A stretch of 64,000 bases of DNA from Xiphydria camelus (taxonomy: Eukaryota > Arthropoda > Insecta > Hymenoptera > Xiphydriidae), in NCBI GenBank assembly GCA_963678675.1, contig OY783196.1:18408138-18472137 (forward strand), read 5' to 3'. The notes beneath the pieces were generated by a model. The model searched no databases. It saw nothing but the letters and a program-made list of their open reading frames with translations, and had not been told where the DNA came from. This document shows positions 10,348-22,500 of the stretch, one piece after another. The translations under genes and the position numbers were made by a program. The stretch's first letter is position 1. Each line of letters opens with the position of its first letter.

Positions 10348-12949
10348 TACGAACGCACCCTACTCGTTCCACTCGTCTAACGCTCGATCTTTATAGTTGG
10401 AACCACTTGCTAACAAGCTTCACTTAACAAGCCTCTCTTGGCGCGTCTCCATCATACAGTAGAGAATACCGCACTATTCTAGAGTTTTTTTTAATCAGCC
10501 ATGCGCTTATGTCTAGCGCTCGTCTACGATGGTGAACGGGTACAAAAAATATCTAGTAGGCACTGTACATTACAATCCCGGCGAAAGCCTTCGCTAAATA
10601 GCTTCTCACAACCCGACGTGCATTCTTGAGGCGTGAGCCAGGAGGGTGAGGAGGAGAAGAGGAAGAAGAAGAAGACGACGAGAAGAAACCCCGGACAGGG
10701 CTGCATTGTGAGGAGTCATTATGAGTTAAGCGGTCTCGTGAGATATGCCTACCTTATAACTGACTAATATTAGATGGGGTTGGGAGAGGGGAGTGGGGGG
10801 ATAGCCGGTAAGCCGGTGAGTGAGTGAGTTAGTGGTTATAATCACGTTAGACTAATCGGTGCTGTAGGGGGTGCGTTGAAGATGAAAGGGATGAGGGCGT
10901 TAAAACGTCCTATTAAGGCCCAATACGCCGCACAATCGGGGCCCCACACAATGCCCGACAACTATTCGGGGAACATCGAAGGGGATCCAAACGATTCTGC
11001 GTTTATCAAGATCACACGAAGAAGTGGCGCTTGGGTCGATTCTTCGCTCCGTTGGGTATCTAGCGCGAGTTGCGATATCGCATGTAAAGGCATTTTTAGT
11101 GGAAGATTGAAAAATGGTGAATAGCCGAATCTGAATTGCACAGGAATAGGAAAATTCAAGGTTGAATATCTGGAACGCTTCGTCGTTCGTTTTAGATTTC
11201 TCGTGAGATTCCATGGACTCGGTTACAGATGACACGGGATAAGCGGATGGAGAAAAGAGAGATCTACAGTGTTTTCGTATATTTTCGGTATGTACTCGGG
11301 AATACGCTTAGGAATTCTGATCATAGGGGCTAGTTCGTACAATAATTCAGACGTCTGTTACTTTCACTGCGCTGGTAACGGACGTCCTGGAGGAATTACT
11401 GCACGCGGTATTCGGAATCACTTATACGCGCGAGTACGTGTTCTTCGACTACACTGAAATTGTACCAAAAGTACCCTATTTATCTTCTCCGCTCGCCATG
11501 GTTCTCGTAAAGATCCCCTTCTCGTTCTATGAATCCGAATTGCCGCATCGCGTAGAAACATTCGTAGCACGAAGAGGCGAAAGAAGTGGTAATAACTTCG
11601 AGATCCGAACTGAAGACATTTCAGGTCGAATGTCTCGAATATTGCGAATATTTCATAATTCCTTTTAGATTTATCACAGACATTCCGAGGGCTCGTTCAC
11701 AGATAACGCAAGATAAGCGATGGCTCTCGTAAAGGCACTCACTCATGTCACACCTTCGCTGCGCTACACCTAACCCACGTTCTACGCACAAGACACTCGG
11801 CGCGAGCCCTCCTCATGGTACTCGAGCTCGCCTGGAACGTCCCTGGAATTTCGGTGGAATGCGTGCCCATCTTCCAATAATTTATCGAGTAGTCGTAGGT
11901 TAATTCGTTAATAAGCGAAGTTCTCCCTTTTCGAGAGAAAGGTGGAGAGTGCGAGCGAGCGGATGTGAGGGAAGGGGATGACGCACGGCCCCACCCCGTG
12001 AATTATTACGAGCGGCTTCTTCTCTATCTCCGAATCTGCGAGGAGTCCTAAAGGCATCTACAAAGGAGAGCCGCAGCCTTCCTGGAAGCGTTCCCGGGGT
12101 GATGGCGAGTCTGTAATCAAATCGATTAATGCTAGAGATACTGGCTAGAGCGTATAGGTGGTGTTTGACGAGAGTTGCGTAATTGAATAGATCATTCCTA
12201 AATCCCTCTGCAACCGAGGCGATTGTCGTTGGTGCAACGGGGACCTAACTCCCTCAGGATTTCGCTAAAAATCGAAATCTCTGAAATCGATCGCTCGTCC
12301 GTCGTATCTCGTGTATTTTTTTTCGTGCCGATTTCGAAAATTGCGCGAGAGAAAAAATTGGCGAGAAGCGTCTTCGCGAGATGAATCACCCTGTATCACG
12401 CTAAAATGGGACGTAACACTCTTAGACCTCGTTACCATAGTCCCTTGTTGCCGGCACGACGTGCATACCTATTACGAAGCTATTACACGAAGAGTTGGAG
12501 CGGCCAGTTACCATATTTGAATATTTATTTAGCTGATTATTTTTTTATGGACCCGATGGAAATTCGATCGCTCTCGCCCTCGCCGGGCCGCGGCGCGCGT
12601 AGATTACCTTCGGGGGCCGCGCTGCACCCTGCACCCTGAAATTATCGAAATCGCGAAAATAAATAAGAAGACCTTCGCCCTCTTATAACTCCCCGAACCG
12701 CGGTAGGATATACGAGTATCTTACCGCCGCCCGGGCCCCGGCGCTAATTCTTCGCTGTCGCCTCGACGAGACGGAAATCTCGCCAATCGATCAGCTGTTT
12801 TCTCGGTCCCTTTACCGGCGAATCTACAACGCAAACGGCTCGAGGCGTCTGTGTGAGGGAAAAGTTTATCGTCAAATTTCTTGGGTTTTACTATCTATCG
12901 TACGGTTTCTCAGATTTTATTATCCGCATGACTAAGAAAAGAAACGATA
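10348..12949. other. No recognised gene
   Basis: Mixed composition; holds the old direct duplication at 11.1-11.7 kb and purine-rich stretches at 10630-10690. No missing DUSP11 5' exon was found here. Confidence 0.4.
11148..11735. repeat. Two diverged direct copies about 470 bp apart
   Basis: Segments at 11148-11245 and 11617-11728 share the order GGTnGAATnTCT, CnTTTTAGATTT, ACAGATnACnC and nATAAGCG-ATGG. The similarity is old and interrupted. No inverted ends were seen. Confidence 0.35.
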
Positions 12950-13186
12950 CGCTGAAAAAAATTGTTTAATTTACCCAACTAAATTTTACACATTACAATT
13001 TCTCGGACGGCGAACTAAATGTATAGTTATTTCAACAATTAAATAATTAAAGCAAGTAAAATTTAGTTGAAGGGGAACTAGATATTTAACTGCTTCACAA
13101 TTAAATATTTGTTTTAAAAACTTTATATTATATTGCTCGCCTGTAACCTCAAAATTTAGTTAAATCAAATGATTTTTTTTCTCAAC
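12950..13186. mobile_element. Palindromic MITE (CCAACTAAATTTTA arms)
   Basis: Left CGCTGAAAAAAATTGTTTAA faces right TTTTTTTTCTCA, with inner inverted blocks AACTAAATTTTAC and AAAATTTAGTTAAA. A TA precedes the left end. The right end is decayed. Confidence 0.65.
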
Positions 13187-13211
13187 TTAGCTAACACTAT
13201 ACTTTCACCAT

Positions 13212-13412
13212 TCGTCTGACAAAAAATTTTGTTGAAACGAACCAACTCAGATTAATTTAATAAAGTAGTGAAATTAAATTGACGGATATCTACAAACAAA
13301 AGGAATTGTATTGGATGAAACGAAAAAATGTAGTATTATTCTAGCTATATACACTTCGATCAAACAATTTGGTTGGAACAATTGGAACAACTAAGTTTTT
13401 TTTTCTCAGTAC
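13212..13412. mobile_element. Probable MITE just upstream of the DUSP11 exon
   Basis: The right end TTTTTTTTTCTCAGTA carries the shared motif. The left side CTGACAAAAAATTTTGTTG with GAACCAACT mirrors the right GGTTGGAACAATTGGAACAAC. It ends about 50 bp before the acceptor at 13463, close enough to overlap the usual branch-point zone boundary. The left edge is uncertain. Confidence 0.5.
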
Positions 13413-13463
13413 ACCTTCCAGCATTCGTCGGGAATAACATTTTCTCGTTTTCTGTTCTTCCAG

Positions 13464-13507
13464 ATATTTCAAAGTGATGGATGACTTCATGTCGAGCAGC
13501 GATGAAG
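13464..13507 (+). CDS. DUSP11: DUSP11 exon with the pre-catalytic helix
   Basis: This 44-nt exon has a pyrimidine-rich acceptor (tctgttcttccag) and a consensus donor (GAAG|GTGAGT). It reads A|TAT TTC AAA GTG ATG GAT GAC TTC ATG..., giving YFKVMDDFMSSSDE plus one base. That last G plus GT of the exon at 23411 makes Gly, so the joined text runs ...SSSDEGDIIGIHCTHG, the spacing expected ahead of the DUSP11 P-loop. It needs a preceding exon ending with two bases of a codon, which I could not find upstream. A palindromic repeat ends only about 50 bp before this acceptor. Confidence 0.78.
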
Positions 13508-16500
13508 GTGAGTTAGTTTTTCTCTCTCGATTACACAACAAATCTCTATCTTTTCGATGTATCTACACAGAGACAAAAAATAGTAGATTCAACTAAATTG
13601 GCGGTCGTAGATGGAGAACGCCGATCTAGTTACTTGAATTAAATCATGTAATGTGTGATTTGAAATTCGAATTATTTGACGAGAACAAGCTGCAGTCAAG
13701 TCCAGAAAATTATTAGTTCAAGTAACTACAAGTAACTAGATCTGTGTTTCCCCGTCCGTGACAGCCAATTTAGTCAAATCTACCATACTTTTTTCTCAGT
13801 GTATCCGTACATCATACCGCGTCCACGCAAATACGGCGCCGTACTCGTATCAATCACGCGCCCCATTATCACCGATTCGGAATAACTCGCCCGAGTTTCT
13901 CGGTCGACTGTACGACCGCCGTCCTCCTCCGCCCCCACCACCCCTGCCTCCTCCACCTAATTTACTTTCGGTCGCGGCGCGACCGTGTTGTACCTTGTGA
14001 GAACGAGTGTAGGAGAGTTGCAACAGGGCGCGGTGGTCATTTTACTCGTACATGCGATGCGGCCCCGGCTTCCGTACCTCGACAGCGAGAGACTCTACGG
14101 GCAGAGTTCGAGTTCGAGGAGCGATGAATCGCCCACGCACGGGCACGTACGCCGGGCGTTGTTAATTATCTGCCGCCGTTTATCAACCGGCGGAGAAGAA
14201 AGTTCCCTTGAGCGCAAGGAGGGCTCCTTTTCCTCCCCCTCGTCCCTCCCCCTCGACCTCGTCTCGGCGGCGCTCCTCTCGATAGCACCGCGCGTACATC
14301 GTCGATTCGTGTTTTTACCGCGCGATCTAAATAGGCGAGAGGGAAACGGCCCGACGCCGTTCGGAGATCAGTGCGCGGGTCACGTCGGTTCCTCCGTTCG
14401 CATCCGTAAGCAACACCCGCTCGGTCTCGTGTGGGAAACCGTTGGAACTGCAGCCGAGCTCGTCGAAGTTGTGGGGGAGGACGGGAAAGATACCCGGAAC
14501 GAGTTGAGACGCATTCCGAGGCAAAGGGAGCCGCTGGAGCCCATCCATCGCTCGCCACTTAGCATTTATCAATACCCGGTGCCCAATAACCAGTACCGAA
14601 TAAGCAGCGGCAGACTCGGGAACCCTCTCGGATCTACGCGGAGGTTGTCGATATCTTCCAGCTAGCGTTTCGTCTGGTGGGGTATCGAATGCGTTGTCTC
14701 GTCTGTCGGCACTTTCCCTTTGGATATCTCACGCGAGGAGGGGCTCCCTGGATACTGAACGCGCGCGCGCGCGCGGGCGCAATAGCTTTGTCAGAGAAAT
14801 AATGAAATATCGGCCATCGCGGGGAACCACGATGTCGTTGCGCGGAGAAATACTCTCGGAATACTTGTGTATAATATATGCAACGCGCAGAGAGGAAGAA
14901 GAGCATCGAGGGGGAGGGCGACTCCGAACTCGAAAATCTCTCTTCCCGAGATCTTCCGCCATTCGCTCGCCGGCGAAGTTTGCAACAAAACGATATTTTC
15001 AAATTTATGCACACGACCGATCGCGAGTTATTTCCGCTCTGCCGTTATTTCGACGTTTCTCATCCTACGCTTTATACGAGTACATCTCGCCCGACTCTAC
15101 ATCCGCCGCCGGTAGCGGACCGAACGATCCACCAGAGGCTATTCGAGCCCTTCTCCTTGCATATATCATATCGCCACATTAACCACGTCGCTTCGGGAGA
15201 CGACTACTCTAGTAGTACCGCGAGAGGACTAATCCGAACGGAGACGCGGAGGGAGTGGCACAAAGTCGTGGCCCGAGGACACCCGAGATTCGCCCTCGTC
15301 ACCTCGAAGAGCTTCCTCGTACACCCAAGGAAAAGGTCTAGTTGAATACGAACCTGTGATGGAAAAATTTATTCGAGATGAAGAGGAATTTATTCACGCT
15401 GAACAAAAGTCAATTTGAATCAGATCGGTGTTCGTACTCGATCGAGAAGATGTACAAAAAATATCTATTTAATTCAAATATATTTTTGTTCGATGTGAAT
15501 AAACTCCTATTTATTTCAAATAAATTGTTCCATCAGGTTCATATTCAACTAGACCTTTTCCCTTATTGTTAGTGTAGACGAGATCGTATATACCGTACAT
15601 TTACCGCGTAACGATCGGTCGTCGGCCTTCGTTATTTCGTTCGTTCACTGTGATCGACCGATCTTTTCAATTTTACTACGAAATGATTAAGAAGCCGTTG
15701 CGATCCAATTCCGTTCATCCTCTCGAACATCTTGGCACGTCTACCTCTCGATTCATCGGCGCGAACGATCTCCAGGGTCTTCGCGCGAGATCGGTATCGC
15801 ACAATGGCATTAACATTTGACAGCCGCAACTCGACACGACCAACGAGAGTGCGCCAGCTTCTCGTCCGAACCATCGAAACGTTCCAATTCGCCTCGTCGA
15901 GTTCACGTGGCGCCGAACAAGCTCCTCTCGCGCATCGACGTATCTATTCACCCTCACAAGCGCGCGCACGCGCGCGAGCCGCAGCCGCGAGAGTGAGGCT
16001 CGACTACCTCCCATATAGCAAATCAACATATCGCGGCGAGAGATACGATCGAGCCCCTCGGCTTTGATGGGGCCGCGTGATCGACAGTGATACGAAGCGC
16101 CGCGGACATAATTGTTTGTACGAGAGTACTCCACCCAACGGAGGCCACCGGGCGAGGTAACTCGCCTTCGACCTTCTAACTATTGTCAGTGTCGCGGCGA
16201 GGATCCGCGCGATGCCGCTCCCTTGACATGGACGCACCGATCCGATTCTCGCCGCGAGGCGTTGCGCCGTGGCGTGGCGATCGTCGACTTGGATTAATCG
16301 GCCGCCCCATCCTAATCGATGGAGGCCGTTCCACGAACGCGATTCTCTGAACGTAGGACATTAGCTTTACCGCGATTCGGCTCCCGTTGAGTGATGTTTG
16401 ATTTCGACTCCGAAACAGTGGGGCGCCTCCCCGACGCTCTCGATGCGATACCCCGTTCGGTACACGCTTCTGGGAGCATCCGACGCCCCTACGCGTTCCG

Positions 16501-19500
16501 AATACCCGACCGCGCTCGACTTATACGCTCCACACACGTTGATCTCGCGCTCTTGCTCGTAAGTAATACTCGAGAGCCACCGTGTCGTTACTTACCGAGG
16601 GATTCTTTATCGTCGATGAAAACGCTCGAAATTGGAGGGTTCCAGCTGTTTCGGCTCTTTTTACCTTGCCTACCGACGCGCACCTACGCTCCGTGTACAC
16701 GCGTCGATCCGAAAAGTAATACCGCGAGCACCGCCGGAGGTCGTGGTCCGAGCGTGCCACTGGTTCTGCGGTACCCGTCGTAACTCTCTTAACAGCACTC
16801 GAGGGAGACTTCGAATCGAAGCGCGGATTCCACGAGATCCCCGTCGAAGGCGAGTGCGTTGCAACGTGCGTTACACTGAAAGAAATGACGTATTCGATTA
16901 AATCGCCGTTTTTTTTATTTATAAATGTAAAGACCCATTTGGGTCTTATTTTAGCTGTATATTAGACTTTATTAGAAACCCTTTCTCTTAATACCTGTAA
17001 ACTGTACACAGAGAAAAAAAAGTTAGTCGGATCTACTAATAATTAGTTACGGGATCGTAAATAACTAGGTATTTATATCAATTTGATCTTTTTCCATGTT
17101 AATTAAATATTTCTTTCTTGTAATCACATGCTCTTCTACATGACTGTAAAGAAGAAATATCAAATTGATGTATTATGTAAAAGTATTCATTGATGTAAAT
17201 AAATAATTATTCGTGACCTCGCAAGTAATTTTCAGTAGGTCAAATTAATCCTTTTCTTCTGTGTCGTATCTAGATTCTTAAATTACAATTTTTTAGAAAA
17301 GAAGTATATACAGTACTTCCTCCATAATTTCCTCCTCGTTAATTCAGAGCGCCCGAAGCACAAGAGGGGAGGCATCCCCCCACTCTTGTTATGAGGTATG
17401 TTGCGCGCAGGTATGCGCCGAAGGGGAATACGGGTTTAGTTTACGCGTCTATTTTGGTTGCGCGCAGGTATGTGCCTCTCTAACGGACAGAGTGGGAGTA
17501 TTCCATAATTCATTTTTCTTAAAATTCAAAGCCCCGTCGTTCTGAAGTATGGAGGGAGTACTGTACAAGTGTTCCGTCAAACGATAGACGGAATTCTGAA
17601 TATCGGTTCTTACCGTTCAGTATCATCGCGATCTACATACCTTGCTAATCCAGGGGTTAATCCAGCCATCAGGCGGGCGGTATATTTCGGCGAACATAAG
17701 CTGTAAATGCGCTTGCAGTCCCGTACTTTTCCCGGAAAGGTTAATTACTGGACGGGTCGAAATAAGCCATCTCCCGCAGTACAGTACTCCCTCCACAATT
17801 TCCTCCTCGTTAATTCAGAGCGCCCGAAGCACGAGAGGGGAAGCATTCCCCCACTCTTGTTATGACGTACGTTGCGCGCAGGTATGCGCCGGAGGGGAAT
17901 ACGGGTTTAGTTTACGCGTCTATTTTGGTTGCGCGCGCAGGTATGTACCTCTCTAAGGGACAGAGTGGGAGTATTCCATAATTAATTTTTCTTAGAAATC
18001 AAAGCTTCATCGTACTGAATTATGGAGGGAGTACTGTTCCCACTTTAATCGATACCGCTATCCGTCGAATATTAAACCAGCTTATAAAGTGGAGAATGAC
18101 GAATTCAATAGATGACCGATCGGAGAAACCCTGATACCTGACTCATACAGACACAAAGGATCAATTCACCATTCGAGGTAACCTGACTCATCCTTATGGT
18201 CAGAAACAAGCATCCGGTACTCTTAACCGTTAGGTACGGAACTCGGAAAATACCCAGCGTCGTCTTTTGTTCTACCGTCATTCCTCCTCTAGCCAATCAG
18301 GGCGCACCGCATCAGCCCACGCTATCCCCACTGTCTTGCAATTACCGTTAGATGTAAAATATATAAGTCGCAGCCAAATGCGCGTTAACCAATGCATACA
18401 ACGAAGTGTACCGCGGAACTTATACAGTGCATTCAGTGTGCAAGCGCTCTAACTTGCAATTAGACGGTTCGTTTTCATCTCAATCTCATACGCTATCATC
18501 AGGGCAACCTCTTTTACCTCGCAAATTCAGTGTGTATAGCCTAGTGTGCAGTGCCGCCTGCAGCAGAGTGTAGTATAGTCACATCCAGCACATTCAGGTA
18601 GTAAGTCCTTCAACTTGTCATTCGATTCACCTAAGTATATATCCGTTACATTCACGTGATTAGACAGTTAACTTGCCGCCCAAGGCATGTCAGTGTAGTA
18701 TATCGTGTACAGTGCATTCGAAACAACTAATTGTAAACCACGGTTAAATCATCAAACTATTGCATCTCTTTAACTCGAATATATTATCAGTAGTATAGTG
18801 AGTGCAGTGTTAAAATCATTTGAACTAACCGCTAGGTTTAAATCTACCTCACCCCACACACGTGTCCAATTAATAGCCGAGAGCTTCAAAATCCGTCTTG
18901 CGGTATGTTTGGCAGTAGTCGTGTCATGAACGAGTGTCTTCGGGATTTACGACTCCGCGGATATCTAGCATTGATCGCACGGCCCCCGAACAGTCGCACA
19001 AATAATAATTTTCCTCACTCATGCCCATTTCGAGGCCTTTTCCAGCTTATTTTTAGACCGTAATATGGCGTTTTTCCCGCGTGACACCGAGCGGGAGTCC
19101 GCAGGCTGTCAATAGTATATTGTGCAACAAGGGCTGAAAGTTGGCGATTGCCGACGAATGTGAAGTTTGCTGCCCGAGCGAAGCGAGGGCTGCAATCACA
19201 CTCGTCGGCGCCAACTTTGGTCCGTGTTGCACACGATATTTTTTATAACAAGTGAATGCAAGTGGTGCTTTTCATGCTAGTTTTCAAGGACGAAAGTGAA
19301 CGAAAATTCACCCAAGGGACGAAAGTGAAGCAAGTATAAACCTCGCATGCGCGAGCTCAACTTTTATATCCTAGCGTGCAATTTGCTACTTTCGTCCCGT
19401 AAAACTAACATGAAAAGCACCACTTTCGATGCACGTGTTATAAAAAAGTACTTACTCAGACTGGCGCGATTGCTTAGTCCGAAGTGGGTCCTTTCTTCAA

Positions 19501-22500
19501 ACTGATGAACGCAACGTGAAATGAGCCGTGTATAGGTATGTTTTGTTTTGAGAAATGGGCATTCGTGAGAAAAAATAGTATATGTCATTCGCGCGGCAGA
19601 AATCCTCGGATTTTTAAGACTGTGTTTAGATCGTAGCACGAGGCATGGTGGAGAGACGAGGCTCGCCTTCGGCGAGCCTCGCCCCCCATCGTGCCTCGTG
19701 CTACGACCTAATTAAACACAGTCTGAAAAAACCTCGGATTTCCGCCTTATGATATAAGATACTATTATATACATCAATTTGATCTTTTTCCATGTTAATT
19801 AGATATTTTTTCCTTGCAATCACATGCTATTCTACATGATCGTAAAGAAGAGATATCAAATTGATGTATTAAAATATTTCATTGATATAAATAAATAATT
19901 ATTCGCGACCTCGCAAATAATTTTCAGTAGATCTAATTAATCCTTTTTTCTGTGTCGTATCTAGATTCTTTCTGTGTCGTATCTAGATTCTTAAATTACA
20001 ATTTTTTAGAAAAGAAGTATATACCAGAGAGAATGCGGCAATGTTAGAGGTGGCAATTATTAATTCCAATCTTAGCGGCATTTGCAGTTTATATTTTTGA
20101 GACAGATCACTGATTAGTTTTAGTCTCTGCGAGTTATAAAGGCTGCACTGCCAAACAATACGGTCAATGTCTTGATTTCTTGCTTACACTCACATATCAT
20201 TCTTATCCTACTTAATAAAGCAGTTAAATTATAACGATCCGCTTTACATTTATCGATGATAACTAACTAAAATCGGCGTTTACAGATGGGGGAATGCAGT
20301 TATTTACTTCGACCAATAAATTTGGTTATAGCGATTAACAGCTATTCGCGCGCGCGCGAAGGAAACAAGCTATTCTCCATTCAAGTCAATTTTTAATCCA
20401 AGTACAGTGCTCCCTGGCTAATTCGCCCGTAGTGGGACCGAGAATTCTAAGAATTGTTGAATTCGACAGGGCCCCTACCGCCCCTACTATGCTCGCAAGA
20501 GGCGTGGCTAAGACTGAGACAGCAGGAGTGTGCGAGAAGGATCGCAAGTCGATTAACGCGCGCTTTTTAAAGGTTAAAGCACATCTAGGCGAAGCGAAGC
20601 GCGGCGAATTCTATCCCCTTCTCTACCAGGTATAAACAGCTATACCTGAAAATATCCATATATAGATATCCGGGTAGAGAAGGGAGGGAAGGGAAGTGCC
20701 GTGAAATGTCAGTCATTTTCGCCTTTTTCATTCATTTTCGCCTTTTTCAAACTGATGAACGCAACGTGAAATGAGCCGTGTACATGTTTTGTTTTGAGAA
20801 ATGGGCATTCGTGAGGAAAAATAGTATATGTCATTCGGCGGAAATCCTCGGATTTTTAAGACTGTGTTTAGATCGTAGCCTCCTCCCCAAACCATGCCTC
20901 GTGTTACGACCTAATTAAACACAGTCTGAAAAAATCTCGAATTTCCGCCTTATGATATAAGATACTATTTCGTGTGAGACAATTCATTTCGTTGACGAGA
21001 TCTATCTTGGAAAGGATTTTCGAATCGTTAACGGAAGTGATCGACGAAACTTTACATCCGTTAACGAATTACATTCCGTCCACGATAAACATTTCTCGCG
21101 GCGCTTCGCTTCGCTTAAGTGTGCGTTACCTCGTAAGAATCAATGGAAATATAAAAGGTAGCTTCGCTTCGCTATGCCTAGATGTGCTTTGGCCTTAAAA
21201 CAACCTAACCGGTCCCTCCGACGCATCAACTCGCGCATGACGTCACGAGTCGAGTGGGGGACATCTCTTCCCCTCAAGCGGCGAATTGCATAGGGAGCGA
21301 ATTAGCCAGGGAGCACTGTAACTTGATCTATACTCTCCCACCCGTAACCGCCGATTTAGTTAATACTACTGCATTTTTTCTCAGTGCATAAATCGATGCA
21401 GTATTTACAGCGAAGAATCCATACCGCGAGTTCCACCCGCGTAATCTCCTCGACGATCGACTCCTTCGATGTGGTAAACGGGCTGAGCTCGACGGGGAGC
21501 GCGCGCTCCAGATTCGCATTAGATGGCGACGTGTTCCGCGAATCGCCTGACTCAGTTGTCTCCGGCTACCGGTAGGAGTATAATTTGCCCCGCATGCAAA
21601 GTCGGGGCGAGATGACCTCGCGAAAGATAGCGGGCGGGGAACGAGCTGACGTTACTCGCGTTTCGTGGCCGCAAACGAGAGCGACTCTCGGATTACCGCT
21701 GCAGTTTTCGGAGCAATCCCTCTTGCCCGGGTCGCGCGGCAGCGATACGGAGACGTCAGCTCGAATTGTGTGCGGAGGATCGAGGTGACGTATGTCGCTC
21801 ACTTTTCCGTCGATTCCCGCAGTGAAGTTTGAGTGACTTTTCCCGTGATGGAAGCAGCTTTCGAGCTTTTTCGTCGGCGTCGTTATCCGCCGCCGTCGTC
21901 GTCGAGGACTCGAACCTTCTCGAGTTTCGTCCCCGCCACGCCACGTCATAGTCACTCCTACCTCAGCGGGACGACGACTCTTTCTCTCTCGCTCCCGTGC
22001 CGCCTCCCGGCCGGAGGTCGGTCTTTCCAGCAACTATCTCGACATCTGTAACTTTCCTCATTGTTGCCCGCCCTTCCATATAAGGTGACCCGGCGCCGCC
22101 TGGTCGGTTCGCGAAATAAACCCCGGCGCGCACCTCGGAAACGCGAAACGCCGCGGAGCGAGACTGGTTGCACGTTTTATGGTGTCTTGGTCGGAGGGGT
22201 ACCTATTTCTTTCGCGGCTTGGTGCCTGTTATCGGATGATCGTTAAAGGGGAAATCGTGATATCTGGAGAAATTATAAGAGTACATTTTAGACGTCGAGA
22301 GAAATTTTGTTTCACATGTCTGAATTTCACTTCGAGCATCAATGATCGTGCCGTGTGATGGTATGTTAGATTCATCCAGTGCATATATTTATAATTATGT
22401 ACTTATCGTTCACCTTGCATTATGCGTATCGTATAACACCTCATTTTCATGGAATTAAGTTGAGGAAATCGAAGGAGACTCACGAGTACCTACTTGTATC

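Larger units (their letters stand above)
20246..21386. mobile_element. Repeat family GGGGGAATGCAG, copy split by a nested transposon
   Basis: The left half (to 20404) and right half (from 21319) together match the element at 2577-2802. The right edge is TTTTTTCTCAGTG. The interruption is the 914-bp element at 20405-21318. The left edge is approximate. Confidence 0.78.

Noticed and set aside
10524..10706. - strand frame starting with hydrophobic residues then Cys-rich, like a secreted peptide
   Set aside because: The hydrophobic run is the complement of a GAA/GGA purine tract; no family pattern of cysteines and no splice support.
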